Assembly (NCBI GenBank): GCA_963971535.1 | Contig: OZ020589.1 | Span: forward strand, 86,255,796 to 86,319,795 | DNA length: 64,000 bases | Direction: 5' to 3' | Origin: Notolepis coatsorum | Taxonomy: Eukaryota; Chordata; Actinopteri; Aulopiformes; Paralepididae | Shown here: one piece after another, positions 10,637 through 22,900 of the stretch | Layout: every line of letters begins with the position of its first letter | Numbering within the stretch: the stretch's first letter is position 1 | The notes under the pieces: generated by a model | The model's database searches: none | Seen by the model: the letters and a program-made list of their open reading frames with translations, nothing else | Told to the model about the DNA's origin: nothing | Made by a program: the position numbers and the translations under genes

Positions 10637-12098
10637 ATGGGTAACATTATGGGTAACGTCCAGCATAATCACGCTCGATACGAACGCGCAATGAGGAGGG
10701 AGCGCCAGTACAGGGACCACGCTGATCTCTTCGCCGAGAGTGACGCGTACCTGCTGGGACGCTTCAGGCTGCCAAGACCTGTGCTACTGGAGCTGTCCGA
10801 GATGCTGGAGCCACCACTGAGGAGGCGGACCAGACGCTCCAACCTTGTGCCACCACACGTGCAGGTACTGTCCACCCTGGGCTTCCTAGCAACTGGAACA
10901 TTCCAGAGGGAGCTAGGAGACAGGGTGGGCATATCCCAGACCTCCATCAGCCGCTGCATCCCACGGGTCTTGGCTGGCATCGTGGAGTTGACCATACAGT
11001 ATATCAGATTCCCCTTTTCCGCCCAAGAGCAGATCCCAGTGAAGACGGCATTCCATGCCATTGCTGGGCTGCCAAACATCATCGGCGCTATTGACTGCAC
11101 CCACGTGCGCATCCTGGCACCCTCCCCAGACCCGTTCCCATACCTTAATCGGAAGCAGTACCATTCTATCAATGTACAGGTATGTTTCTATTTTTTGTTT
11201 TCTGTTAACTCTCTTGTTACCACTTCATCCAATTGGACAGCACCTTGCTTCCTTTTCTTATCTTACTTGTTTTTTTCTTTTTTCCTGTGGTACTATATAT
11301 TCATATCTACCCTTTCTTTTGCTTCTCTCTTCAAATAGAATTTATAATTATTATTTATTATTAGGTCATCTGTGACGCCAACAACCAGCTGTTGAACGTC
11401 GTTGCCCGTTTCCCAGGAGGTGCGCACGACTCGTACATCCTCCAGAACAGCGAAGTGGGTATGCTCCTCGAACAAGGAGACGCAGGAGACGCATGGCTAA
11501 TTGGTAAGTATCTGTGCGTATAGAATTGTTCTTGCAACAGTATAGGCTTCTATTCCTCTAATGACTTGTTTTATTAGGAGACCGTGGATATGCACTGGCC
11601 CCATGGCTGATGACCCCAGTCGCCAACCCTCACGCCGTGCAGGAGGCGGCGTATAACGAGCGCCATGCGCGCACCCGGTCCACCGTGGAGCGCACAATTG
11701 GGTCAATAAAGAGACGCTGGATGTGTTTGGACGCAGCAGGTGGCAAGCTGCTGTACAAGCCGGATAAGGTGTGTATGAAGGCAACAGCTGATAAATTGTT
11801 TTGGCTGTGCCGTGTTAAAACATGTATGGGTGCCCACCTCAGCCCAATACAATCATATGTTGCATGTCATTTATTGTGGCTTATTTATTCTTTCCAGGTG
11901 TGTACGATTATCATGGCCTGCTGCGTCCTGCACAACATCGCGGAGAAGCGTGGTGTCCCGCTACCCCTCCAGCCACCTAAACAACCACCTGACCAGGACA
12001 TGCATCCTGACCCATTAATGGGCCCGGATAATAGGCGTGCTGTCTTAGTCCGACAGCAATTAATTGCACGCATGTGTGCAATTAATTCCTATTTATAG
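10637..12098 (+). CDS. PIF/Harbinger (HARBI1-type) transposase, four exons
   Basis: This is a DDE nuclease that excises and inserts Harbinger elements together with the MYB-like partner. Exons run 10637-11179, 11365-11503, 11578-11768 and 11898-12098. All three introns are GT-AG and the reading phases join exactly. From the ATG at 10637 the protein is about 357 residues, close to the 349 of vertebrate HARBI1. The frame is open back to an ATG at 10457, which would add 60 residues without family similarity. Catalytic acidic residues are visible: D in 'GAIDCTHV' (near 11094), D in 'GGAHDSY' (11428-11430) and E in 'STVERTIGS' (11688-11690). An N-terminal helix-turn-helix region ('LGDRVGISQTSISRCI') is present, as is the conserved 'ACCVLHNIA' near the C-terminus. 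No stop or frameshift breaks it, so it may be functional. A domesticated host gene is less likely, because the MYB partner and its flanks are present. Confidence 0.88.
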
Positions 12099-12198
12099 GT
12101 GAATTAAATCTGGACCTGAATTCGACTTGCTTGCTTTTGTCATTATTCGATGCAGTTTACAATGTATACCAATAACTAAACACATCACTCAGTAATAC

Positions 12199-13839
12199 TC
12201 AAAGGGTGTCAGGGATGTTTATTCGGAGGGCAATTGTTGACTCGCCCATGTGAGCTCCATGGCTGGGTGCACCCCTGGCACCCCTGTCACCCCTGGGGGA
12301 CGGGGGGGGGGGGGCACTGGTGGACGGGGCAGCACTGGTGGACGGGCCAGCACTGGTGGATGGGCCAGCACTGGTGGACGGGCCAGCACTGGTGGACGGG
12401 AGGGACAGCTCCGGGGGGGGGGGCAGGTCCGCCTCGGAGTCAGTTGCATCTGGGAATGAATTGGGGTGATTAATTGTGATTGACGTGGGGGTTGCGATCA
12501 TGCAATGCTTGACGCACTGATTGCACATGTTTCAATTAGATATTACAGGTAGGGATGTCCCGATCGCCTTTTTTTGCTTCCGATCCGATCCCGATCATGT
12601 GATTTTAAATATCTATCGATCCGATCGTTTCCGATCCGATCTTTCACATTAGTAATCAATTTTGACGCATTTTTGTCAGAAACTGGCAGAGCGAGACAAG
12701 CCCATCTGTTGCCTATAGTCCGGGGCGCGAGCGCGGAGGCTTTTGTTATTACATTCACCCTGAGAAATGTGCTTCTGCTTCATATGAGAAATATTAAAAG
12801 TTTCAATATATGTTTGCACATTAGTATACATTCAGTGTTTGACTTACGTAATGGTCCATTCTGGTCTGAAACGCCGACGATAATCCTCAGTCACGTTATC
12901 CTCCAGGTGAAAAGTTAGTCTGAAAACTTCGCCTCCAGCCTGTCCTTGCAAACATTGCAACTGGCTTGACTTTCTATTTTAAAATGCTTAGTTCCAAACC
13001 TCTGACATTAAGTCTAGCTGCTCAAGTCAGTGGATATTAACCGTGTTTCGGGAGCAACGTGTTGTACTGTTGTTGTGATGTGGAGCGTGTAGCGTGTAGC
13101 CGGTGTAAATTAAAGGGGATGTGTTTGTTGCAACGGTGTAAATTAAAGGGGAATGTGTTTGTTGTGGACAATTATTCTGCTCTGTGTGACAATAAATACA
13201 TTAATGATGATATATTATATGTAATTTAAAACCAAAACTAAGGCCTCCGTATGAGTTTAAGACGTGGACATGGTCATGTTTGTTGAATAAAATTTGTATT
13301 TTTTTGACTGCCGATTTTTATTATAATTTTTTCCCGATCCCCGATCCTCTGAAAAGCACGTGATCGACGCCGATCCTGATCACGTGATCGGATCGGGACA
13401 TCCCTAATTACAGGTGCATCTCAATACTTGATTTGCATGAATCCATGCGGCGCGGCACACAGTACATCTTGCGTATTTGTTCCCAACTGCAATTAATGTT
13501 AAATCAACTCTAAATAGAGTAAAGTGTTAACACTCGCTTCATTTGACACTGCAAGATTTACTGTGCATGGAGGCAATCAATATATTCCCTGTTCTAATTT
13601 ATTGGGATGCACCTGTTGTGGGAGGGACGCCTACCGTCTGTGTCGGTATCGGAGTCTTCGGGGACGGGAGACATGCTGGCTGCTGAGAAGAGGAGACGGT
13701 GCCCAGCCCCGCGCGTCGTCTCATTCCTGTCGGCACCGACTACACCCGCGATCGCCGTGGTGCCTATAATGGCCTGGACACGCAGGTCCAGTTCGGACAG
13801 GCCCGGGCCTGCTGGTCCTCCTCCAGTTGCCAGCATGTC
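12199..13839 (-). pseudogene. Harbinger MYB/SANT-like protein, 3' half (two exons)
   Basis: This is the DNA-binding partner that brings Harbinger transposase to the transposon ends and into the nucleus. The exon 13839-13635 encodes 'MLATGGGPAGPGLSELDL', a landmark just after the MYB domain in fish Harbinger proteins, then an acidic tail. A GT donor follows at 13634. The last exon 12449-12199 starts after a CCCAG acceptor and encodes four repeats of 'PSTSAG' type, ending at a TGA. The intron (12450-13634) holds a hAT MITE. The codon before 13839 is interrupted by the LTR element 13840-32284. The rest of the gene continues on its far side at 32285, so this copy cannot make an intact protein unless the insertions are removed. 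Confidence 0.8.
12550..13406. mobile_element. hAT MITE (TAGGGATGTCCCGATC ends)
   Basis: The element has inverted ends TAGGGATGTCCCGATC and GATCGGGACATCCCTA (16 bp perfect) and a perfect 8-bp target duplication ATTACAGG (12542-12549 and 13407-13414). Sub-terminal 'CGATCCGATC'/'GATCACGTGATCGG' motifs are repeated. It is non-coding and inserted in the MYB-gene intron. 12780-12910 resembles 15536-15680, a shared internal module. Confidence 0.93.
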
Positions 13840-14059
13840 TGTTATGGTTTGTAACCGACCCCAATTGCACAACACAAGACAGGTATGAGAGTAAGCCAAG
13901 AACTGGGCATTTATTGTATACAACAGAAAACGGCACTGTCCCTTTAAGGGAGAACACAAAATACTGGAAAACAAGAAATGGGAAAATAGGCACAGTGCCT
14001 TTAAGAGGCGAGCTGGCTAAGGGTAAGGCTAAGGGAACAGGGCCAGGGCAAGGGACAAG

Positions 14060-14410
14060 GGCAGGAACAGGGAGGACTAGGAGGACTGGACAGGGATGAC
14101 TAGGAGGACTAGACAGGGAGGACTAGGAGGACTGGACAGGGAGGACTAGGATGACTAGGAAGACTGGAAGGACTGGACAGGGAGGACTAGGAGGACTAGA
14201 CGGACTGGACGGACTGGACAGGGAGGACTAGGAGGACTAGAAGGACTGGACAGGGAGGACTAGGAGGACTAGAGAGGGGAAACAGGGACAGAGGCCCGCG
14301 GAGGCGGGCTGGGGACAGGGAAGACTAGGAGGACTAGAAGGACTGGACAGGGAGGACTAGGAGGACTAGAAGGACTGGACAGGGAGGACTAGGGGACTAG
14401 AGAGGGAAAA
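14060..14410. repeat. LTR minisatellite, GGGAGGACTAGGAGGACTRG type
   Basis: Imperfect units of about 20-30 bp built from GGACTAGGA and GGACTGGACAGGGA. The same array recurs in the other LTR at about 18680-19020, confirming that it is part of the LTR. Confidence 0.9.
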
Positions 14411-15087
14411 ACAGGGACAGAGGTCCGCGGAGGCGGGCTGGGGACAGGGACAGAGAAAACAGGGTTCTGGCCTTGGAACAGGGCGAGGGCTGGAGCTGCT
14501 TACAGGGAGGAGTAGGAGGGCGCAGGCTAGACGTCTGGAGGAGAGCGCGCCGGCTCGGAGAGCGCATCTGGCGCGGAGGTCTGAGTGGTGCGCGTCTGCT
14601 TGGAGTACGCGCCGGCATGGCCGCCTAGTTATAGTTGAAAGTGGGGGTGCAAGTTTTTTTTTAATTCTTTTTTTTTTTTTACATTTTTTTTATTTTTTAT
14701 TTTTTTTTGCAATGAGTGGTTTGGAGGGGGTCTGGCACGACCCCCTCCACGGCAGATTTTTTTACATTTAATGAACACCTGTATGTGCAATTTCCTGCAA
14801 TATAGAGCCTTCAATCTTGACCAAAATAAAGCTGCTCTTTTCACTATAAAACTCAGTTTATATTGCAGTATGATAGCTATAATAATAATAACTTCATTGC
14901 GAGGGCTCTTTTAGCTAACGCTAGCTAGGCACGTATGATAGCCAATTACTATTATAATAATAATAATAACTTTCCCATCCTCCCAAAGCCCCTCCAGCCC
15001 CGTTCACATCCGCAGCACCAACAACAACAACAACAACAACAACAACAACTAATTGACGCTATCAATAGCCCCAGTGAGCGCGGCGGC

Positions 15088-15212
15088 TGAATGAATGAAA
15101 ACTTTATTTAACAGATTGCAGAATGGGTACAATACAGTACGGCTCAATACACACAATTGTTAAGGGGATGCAGACCAGAGAAAGACGTTTGTCTTGTTTA
15201 CATCAGGGTCCC
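15088..15212 (-). mobile_element. short interspersed element, copy 2
   Basis: It is nearly identical to copy 1 at 6026-6149 and has the same minus-strand start GGGGACCCTGATG. The tail reads AAATAAAGTTTTCATTCATT. A uniform 5' end in independent copies points to a real short element rather than random truncation of a LINE. Confidence 0.75.
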
Positions 15213-15225
15213 CTTTCGTGACTGT

Positions 15226-15522
15226 GCTGCACCGAGTGAATCCACGGTCACTTGCTCCTCAATGGGAAACCAACCTAGATTTACCATGAAGGACTGGTTC
15301 TGGCCGAACCATTCGTTATACAAGTAACACAGAGACATTACAAAGGTGCTCACAGTTGCACGAGGGGTTCGCACAGAGATACGGGATGGTTTGAAAGCTC
15401 GGCGTTGCTAATAAATATTTTTTATATTTTTTTATAAACTGCTCAAAGCGGCATTATTTCCGCCGTTGGGTGATCACAGCGCCTGCGCACCATCCTGTAT
15501 CTCTGGATTCACTCGGTGCAGC
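15226..15522. repeat. fold-back structure
   Basis: 15226-15244 and 15504-15522 are perfect 19-bp inverse complements (GCTGCACCGAGTGAATCCA). Inside, CAGAGATACGGGATGG (15374-15389) is the inverse of CCATCCTGTATCTCTG (15490-15505) with one mismatch and looks like the ends of a 132-bp hAT-type MITE. No matching target duplication was found. Confidence 0.8.
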
Positions 15523-16003
15523 GCCGAGGCTCACCATATGAGAAATATTCAGTTTCAATCTGTTTGCGCATTTAGTATACAGTCACAGTGTTCGACTTAC
15601 GTGATGATTTGCTCCATTTTGATGTAAACGCTGAAGAATAATCCTCACAATGTTATCCAATATCCAGCCTGAATTTTTCAAGGGCTTTCGAAAAAGCCGC
15701 CTCCCCCAACATGTCGTATACGTCATGCCGACGAACCGTGGCCCGTGGGCACTGGATCAAACCATTAAAGTGGGGGGTCACACAATCTTTGGAAACTTAA
15801 AAACTTGCTATTAAGTGTCATTGCGTATTATTAATTTGATTGAAATTACGTAGTTATGGTTAGATTTATATATGGGAGGGGGGGGTATATCATATTTTTC
15901 ACATGATCAAAAAGTGGGGGAGCAAAATCAGATGTTTGCCCCCCCATGTTCAATAGTCATAGAGCAGCTGCATCGCGTGCTCTTATGCGCAGGCGTCTAT
16001 GCG

Positions 16004-16490
16004 CGCCGGTACGGAGAGCGCATCTGGCGCGGAGGTCTGAGTGGTGCGCGTCTGCTTGGAGTACGCGCCGGTACGGAGAGCGCATCTGGCGCGGAGGTCT
16101 GAGTGGTGCGCGTCTGCTTGGAGTACGCGCCGGTACGGAGAGCGCATCTGGCGCGGAGGTCTGAGTGGTGCGCGTCTGCTTGGAGTATGCGCCGGTACGG
16201 AGAGCGCATCTGGCGCGGAGTCTGGATGCGCGTCTGGATGCGCGTCTGGAGCGAAAAGCGCGTCTGGCGCAGAGTCTGGATGCGCGTCTGGAGTGCGTCT
16301 GGATGCGCGTCTGGATGCGCGTCTGGAGTGAAGAGCGCGTCTGGCTCGGAGGTCTGGATGCGCGTCTGGAGTGCGTCTGGATGCGCGTCTGGATGCGCGT
16401 CTGGAGTGAAGAGCGCGTCTGGCTCGGAGGTCTGGATGCGCGTCTGGAGTGAAGAGCGCGTCTGGCTCGGAGGTCTGGAGTGGAACACTG
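16004..16490. repeat. LTR minisatellites (62-bp unit, then TCTGGATGCGCG units)
   Basis: Three to four copies of a 62-bp unit (step 16041, 16103, 16165) containing CTGAGTGGTGCGCGTCTGCT are followed by mixed 'GTCTGGATGCGC' and 'GAAGAGCGCGTCTGG' units. The matching array in the other LTR is at about 19150-19690. Long Arg/Ala frames across it are artefacts. Confidence 0.92.
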
Positions 16491-16944
16491 GAATACCTCC
16501 CGTAGAGGATTAGAGAGCGCAGTACAATGTCTCCCTCCAGGCAAACGGCGACAGGTGGCCAAAGCTTGCACCTCGTCTCACGCCGGAGATAAAACAACAT
16601 TCAGACAGAAACAGAAACTCCCGTAGGAGCCTACAGACAGAGAACCTCCCGAAGGAGTTTGGTGATAGAGATATGATACGGAACGACCCGACCCGGACTG
16701 AGGGGAAGAGCGAGGTACTTAAAGCCCAACAGGGGCGCTAATTAGAATACACATCAGGTGCGTGATGTTAATTGATACTCAAACTAGAAGTGTGTGTTCG
16801 GCACCAGACCAATCAAACACAAAATGACAGGTAGTCCAAGGGTGTGGCTGCTGAAGAGCAAACGAGAGTAAACGAACGCGAGGGTGGGGGCTAGTGAGGT
16901 GAGGAGACAGGGAATTAAAGGTCAAGGGAAAGGCGAACCTCACA

Positions 16945-18451
16945 GTACTCCCCCCTCCACGGGAGCCACCGGCGACCCAAAAATACAGACAGAGTGGCAG
17001 GGGACAAAACAAGGCAACAAACAAAAAGTACCGGGCCATGCTAGCAGGGGAAGCTACAACAAAAGTGGGGCTAGCAAAGGAACAGGGTAGCTGAGGGGTA
17101 ACCAGGGTAGCAGAGGGGTAACTAGGGTAGCCGAAGGGCAACTAGGGTAGCTGAGGGGTAAGCAGGGTAGCTGAGGGGTAAACTAGAGGAGCACTGGGAA
17201 GGGGCTAGCAGAGGGAAAGGGCAGCTGCCAGGGCACTGATAGCTACAGGGCCTATGCTAGCTGTACTGCTACATTAACAAAGAGGCTGCGCTAGCTGCCG
17301 GAGCTAGGCTGGCAGACAGGGCTGGACCAGCATGAGAGAACAAGCTAGCTGGAAGGACAGTCCTAGCTGTGGGGAACTGACCTTGCTAGCTGAAGGGGCA
17401 GTCCTAGCAGTGGGGAAAACTGACCTTGCTAGCTGAAGGGGCAGTCCTAGCAGTGAGAGAAAACTGACCTTGCTAGCTGAAGGGGCAGTCCTAGCAGTGG
17501 GGAAACTGACCTTGCTAGCTGAAGGGGCAGTCCTAGCAGTGGGAGCAAACTGACCTTGCTAGCTGAAAGGGCAGTCCTAGCAGTGGGAGAAAACTGACCT
17601 TGCTAGCTGAAAGGGCAGTCCTAGCAGTGGGAAAACTGACCTTGCCAGCTGAAAGGGCAGTCCTAGCAGTGGGAAAACTGACCTTGCTAGCTGAAAGGGC
17701 AGTCCTAGCAGTGGGAAAAAACTGACCTTGCTAGCTGAAAGGGCAGTCCTAGCAGTGGGAAAACTGACCTTGCTAGCTGAAAGGGCAGTCCTAGCAGTGG
17801 GAAAACTGACCTTGCTAGCTGAAAGGGCAGTCCTAGCAGTGGGAAAAAACTGACCTTGCTAGCTGAAAGGGCAGTCCTAGCAGTGGGAGAAAACTGACCT
17901 TGCTAGCTGAAAGGGCAGTCCTAGCAGTGGGAAAACTACACAAAAAGTGGAGGCCATGCAGAGGGACCGGGTTAGCTGCCTGGGCATGGCTAGCTGCAGG
18001 GCCTATGCTAGCTGCAAGGGCTGCATTAACATAGAGGCTGTGCTAACAGCCGGGGCTAAGCTAGCAGACTGGGGCCATGCAGAGGGAATAGAGGCCTAAC
18101 AAGCTGCAGGGGAGCTAACGAGGCTAACAGGGAAGCAAACAGGGGAGTCAACAGGCTAACAGGGGAGCTAACAGGGGAGACTAACAAGCTAACAGGGGAG
18201 CTAACAGGGCTAACAGGGAAGCTAACAGGGCTAACAGGGGAGCTAACAGGGAAGCTAACAGGGAAGCTAACAGGGGAGACTAACAGGCTAAACAGGGGAG
18301 CTGACAGGGAAGCTAACAGGGGAGTCAACAGGGGAGTCAACAGGGGAACTAACAGGGGAACTAACAGGGGAACTAGAGAAAAAAAAAAAAAAAGGCAAAC
18401 TCAACATACACCGTCTGTGCTGGCTGGGGTCGTCGACTGGTCGGGTCGTAC
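16945..18451. other. non-coding interior of the LTR element
   Basis: No gag or pol is present. 17085-17200 has 'GTAGCTGAGGGGTAAC' repeats, 17380-17940 is a 42-46-bp minisatellite, and 18110-18375 is made of 'CTAACAGGGGAG' units ending in a poly-A run (18377-18392). A large share of the interior is tandem repeat. Confidence 0.75.
17380..17940. repeat. minisatellite, TTGCTAGCTGAAAGGGCAG unit
   Basis: About 12-13 copies of a unit of roughly 42-46 bp that contains GGGCAGTCCTAGCAGTGG and AACTGACCTTGCTAGCTG. Units differ mostly in the length of the A run. Confidence 0.93.
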
Positions 18452-19934
18452 GGTTATGGTTTGTAACCGACCCCAATCGCACAACACAAGACAGGTATGA
18501 GAGTAAGCCAAGAACTGCGCATTTATTGTATACAACAGAAAACGGCACTGTCCCTGTAAGGGAGAACACAAAATACTGGAAAACAAGAAATGGGAAAATA
18601 GGCACAGTGCCTTTAAGAGGCGAGCTGGCTAAGGGGAAGGCTAAGGGAACAGGGCCAGGGCAAGGGACAAGGGCAGGAACAGGGAGGACTAGGAGGACTG
18701 GACAGGGATGACTAGGAGGACTAGACAGGGAGGACTAGGAGGACTGGACAGGGAGGACTAGGATGACTAGGAAGACTGGAAGGACTGGACAGGGAGGACT
18801 AGGAGGACTAGACGGACTGGACGGACTGGCCAGGGAGGACTAGGAGGACTAGAAGGACTGGACAGGGAGGACTAGGAGGACAAGAGAGGGGAAACAGGGA
18901 CAGAGGCCCGCGGAGGCGGGCTGGGGACAGGGAAGACTAGGAGGACTAGAAGGACTGGACAGGGAGGACTAGGAGGACTAGAAGGACTGGACAGGGAGGA
19001 CTAGGGGACTAGAGAGGGGAAAACAGGGACAGAGGCCCGCGGAGGCGGGCTGGGGACAGGGACAGAGAAAACAGGGTTCTGGCCTTGGAACAGGGCGAGG
19101 GCTGGAGCTGCTTACAGGGAGGAGTAGGAGGGCGCAGGCTAGACATCTGGAGGAGAGCGCGCCGGCTCGGAGAGCGCATCTGGCGCGGAGGTCTGAGTGG
19201 TGCGCGTCTGCTTGGAGTACGCGCCGGTACGGAGAGCGCATCTGGCGCGGAGGTCTGAGTGGTGCGCGTCTGCTTGGAGTATGCGCCGGTACGGAGAGCG
19301 CATCTGGCGCGGAGGTCTGAGTGGTGCGCGTCTGCTTGGAGTACGCGCCGGTACGGAGAGCGCATCTGGCGCGGAGGTCTGAGTGGTGCGCGTCTGCTTG
19401 GAGTACGCGCCGGTACGGAGAGCGCATCTGGCGCGGAGTCTGGATGCGCGTCTGGATGCGCGTCTGGAGCGAAGAGCGCGTCTGGCGCGGAGTCTGGATG
19501 CGCGTCTGGAGTGCGTCTGGATGCGCGTCTGGAGTGAAGAGCGCGTCTGGCTCGGAGGTCTGGATGCGCGTCTGGAGTGCGTCTGGATGCGCGTCTGGAT
19601 GCGCGTCTGGAGTGAAGAGCGCGTCTGGCTCGGAGGTCTGGATGCGCGTCTGGAGTGAAGAGCGCGTCTGGCTCGGAGGTCTGGAGTGGAACACTGGAAT
19701 ACCTCCCGTAGAGGATTAGAGAGCGCAGTACAATGTCTCCCTCCAGGCAAACGGCGACAGGTGGCCAAAGCTTGCACCTCGTCTCACGCCGGAGATAAAA
19801 CAGCATTCAGACAGAAACAGAAACTCCCGTAGGAGCCTACAGACAGAGAACCTCCCGAAGGAGTTTGGTGATAGAGATATGATACGGAACGACCCGACCC
19901 GGACTGAGGGGAAGAGCGAGGTACTTAAAGCCCA

Positions 19935-22900
19935 TTACTTGTATGCTGCTGCTATAGACCACCCAATTCCGACGCTGCATATTTTGAAAAAATCTGTACA
20001 ATGCTTCAAAATGTTTCGGACACTGACAGAGAAATTTATTTTGTAGGTGACCTAAACATAGACTGGCTATCTAATACCTGCTCTATGAGAAGAAAGCTTA
20101 ATGACATAGCCACGGTATGCAACTTGTCCCAAATGGTAAACCTACCGACTAGAATAAACGTCAACAAATCAGGTGTATTATCCTCAACTTGTATAGATCA
20201 TATTTTTACTAATTCAGCAGATAAATGTTCAAAAGTTGTTTCAGTGCCAATTGGATTCAGTGATCATAACATGATTGCTATGGCAAGAAAAGTCAAAGTC
20301 CCCAAAGCAGGTCCTAAAATCATACATAAAAGAATCTATAAACATTTCTGTGAGAATTTATTTATTCAAGACGTGCACAACATAAAGTGGGACAGTGTAT
20401 TTGAGTGTATTCATACTGAAGAAGCCCTAGGAGAATTTATGAAGTTATTTTCCTCGGTCTGTGACAAGCATGTGCCCATAAAAAAACGTACTGTAAGATC
20501 TATCAAAGCACCTTGGCTAGACACTGACCTAAGGAGCAACATGAAAGAAAGAGATAGACTGAAAATAATCGCTCTAAATTCACGGAATTCAGAAGATTGG
20601 TTAGCATATCGCTCTTTAAGAAATAAAGCGACAAAATTAAATAAACTGAAAAAAAGGCTATACTACCAATCCAGAATTGAAGAAACAAAATATGATGGTA
20701 AAAAACTATGGAGTACTCTGAATCAAATCATGGGTAGAGACAAAATGGGTAAAATACCATCATTTATTGAATCAGGGGATGGTTTCATCACTAAGCCCTT
20801 GGATATTGCAAATTATTTCAATGACTATTTCACAAATAAAGTAAATACTATAAGAGACAACATGCCACCTGTAAAGGGTAACTTATCAGATTCAATTATA
20901 AAAAGTCAGATCATGAAGGACAAAGAATGTGAATTTGAATTTTTGGTCACAAATCTTTCAGAAATTGAAAAGTTATTGTCTGAATTGAAATGTGACAAAC
21001 CCTCTGGTCACGACAATCTGGACAGTAGACTTGTGAAGCTATCAGCTGGAAGTATTGCTGGTCCGATATGTCATATATTCAATTTGAGTCTTAAGGAAGG
21101 AATTTATCCGCAAATATGGAAAGTAGCTAAGGTCACTCCTCTACCAAAAAATAGAAAAGAATCATTCACTGGACCAAATAGTAGGCCAATCAGTATTTTA
21201 CCTGTTTTAGGTATACTTATGGAAAGAATTGCATTCAAACAAATTCAAAATTATTTCTCCCTTAATAACATAAATTCTGACTTTCAACATGCTTACAAAC
21301 CAGGCTATTCAACATGCACAGCACTTACACAATTGGCTGATGATTGGCTAAGAAATATTGACTGTAAATTATTAGTTGGTACAGTACTGTTAGATTTTAG
21401 CGCAGCTTTTGATCTCATTGATCATGAACTGCTGCTTACAAAACTAGCTGATTATGGTTTCAAACACTCAGCTACTAACTGGATGAAAAGTTATTTATTC
21501 ATGAGACAACAATGTGTCCTGTTTAATGGAACTTTATCAAGCTTTAAAACGCTACAATGTGGCATTCCTCAAGGAAGTTGCCTTGGACCATTATTATATT
21601 CAATATTTGTAAATGATATGCCACAAAGTTTAAGAAATGCAAGCAGTTCCATTTATGCAGATGACACTACAATATATGCTTCGGCAAGCAATGCCAAAGA
21701 CCTCAGCAGTCTTCTTCAAAGCGAGTTAATGCAGATTTCTGAATGGGTCACGGTAAATAAGCTGAAACTAAATGCATCCAAAACAAAATGTCTAATTATT
21801 TGTTCAAAGCATGCTCAGAGAGAGAATCACAGATTAAATATTTCTTTGCAGGGTGCAGATATTGAGCAAGTTAAGGAGGCCAGATTGCTTGGAGTTATAA
21901 TAGATGAAACACTCTCTTGGTCAACTCACATTAACAATATTGTAACAAAAATGAGCAGAAGTATTTCAATTATTAGACGGAATGCCTATTTTTTAACAGA
22001 CACAGCTACCAAGCAAGTCATACAATCACTAGTTTTGTCACATCTGGACTACTGTCCAGCAATCTGGTCAAATGCATCCAAACAAGATTTAAATAAAATA
22101 CAGCTTACTCAAAATAGAGCTGCAAGACTTGCATTGCATAGCTCAATTAGAAACAGTGTTGAGAAAATGCACAAGGAACTGTCATGGATGAGAGTCAATG
22201 AGAGACTAGTGTGTAGTCTTATTTTGTTTATGAGAAATATTTATACTTTGCATAAACCTGTGTGCCTCTTTTTGCAGCTGGTGCTTATTAGTGATGGTCA
22301 TGGCTATGGCACTAGACAAGCCTTGAAGGGTAGGTTCGCCCTGCCGAGACCCAGAACTGAAGCCTTAAAGAAAACTGTAATGTACAGGGCAATGTCCTAC
22401 TGGAATAGACTTCCACAATATTTGGTTTCAATTACCAGTAAGGTGGGATTCAAGAGGAGACTACGAGTGGCTGTAATGCAGAAAGAGGTTGATTTTGGTT
22501 AGGTCTAATCTGTGTCTAATGAATGGGTTCTTGTGTTGGGTTATGTGTTGTTTTGGAATGTGTTTGTCTAGTGGTTATGAGTATTAGAGTATGAGTGTAT
22601 GGAATGTTGTGCTGTTTTTGAGCACATTTTAGTTTGCTCTGAGATGTCTTTGTTGTTTTATTGATATTTGTTGTTTTATTGATATTTGTTATTGTTGTCT
22701 TTGTTGTCTTTGTTGTTTTATTGATATTTGTTGTTTTATTGATATTTGTTTTTGTTCTATATTAGAAAATTTGGCATACATATTTGGTTGTATGTCTGAT
22801 TTTAATTGGTTTAATGTTCTATAATTGTTTGTATATTTTATTGGTGTTTTATTGATATTTGTTTTGTTTTTATGTTGTTTATTGATTATTCTTGTTTAAT

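Larger units (their letters stand above)
14614..16003. mobile_element. composite insertion in the left LTR
   Basis: The right LTR reads straight through this point, so about 1.39 kb was inserted into the 62-bp minisatellite. It starts CATGGCCGCCTAG and contains short-element copy 2 (15088-15212), a CAA triplet run near 15030, a fold-back block (15226-15522) and a module shared with the MITE at 12780. The ends carry a loosely inverted 'TAGTTGAA.GTGGGGGTGCAA' versus 'TTGCCCCCCCATGTTCAATAG'. No clear target duplication was found. No gene is present. Confidence 0.6.
13840..16944 (-). repeat. left LTR (3' LTR by orientation), with 1.4-kb insertion
   Basis: It matches 18452 onward at high identity; I see about four substitutions in the first 260 bases. 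It contains a GGACTAG-type minisatellite (about 14060-14410), a 62-bp minisatellite, and 'TCTGGATGCGCG' repeats. It is interrupted from about 14614 to 16003 by unrelated DNA that is absent from the other LTR. Confidence 0.8.

Noticed and set aside
15946-16600. Arg/Ala/Ser-rich frames of up to 205 codons
   Set aside because: They overlap the 62-bp and TCTGGATGCG minisatellites on both strands and recur identically in the other LTR; they are not proteins.
17380-17940. Regular repeats considered as a CRISPR array
   Set aside because: Units are contiguous with no unique spacers, and the context is a eukaryotic LTR element; it is a minisatellite.
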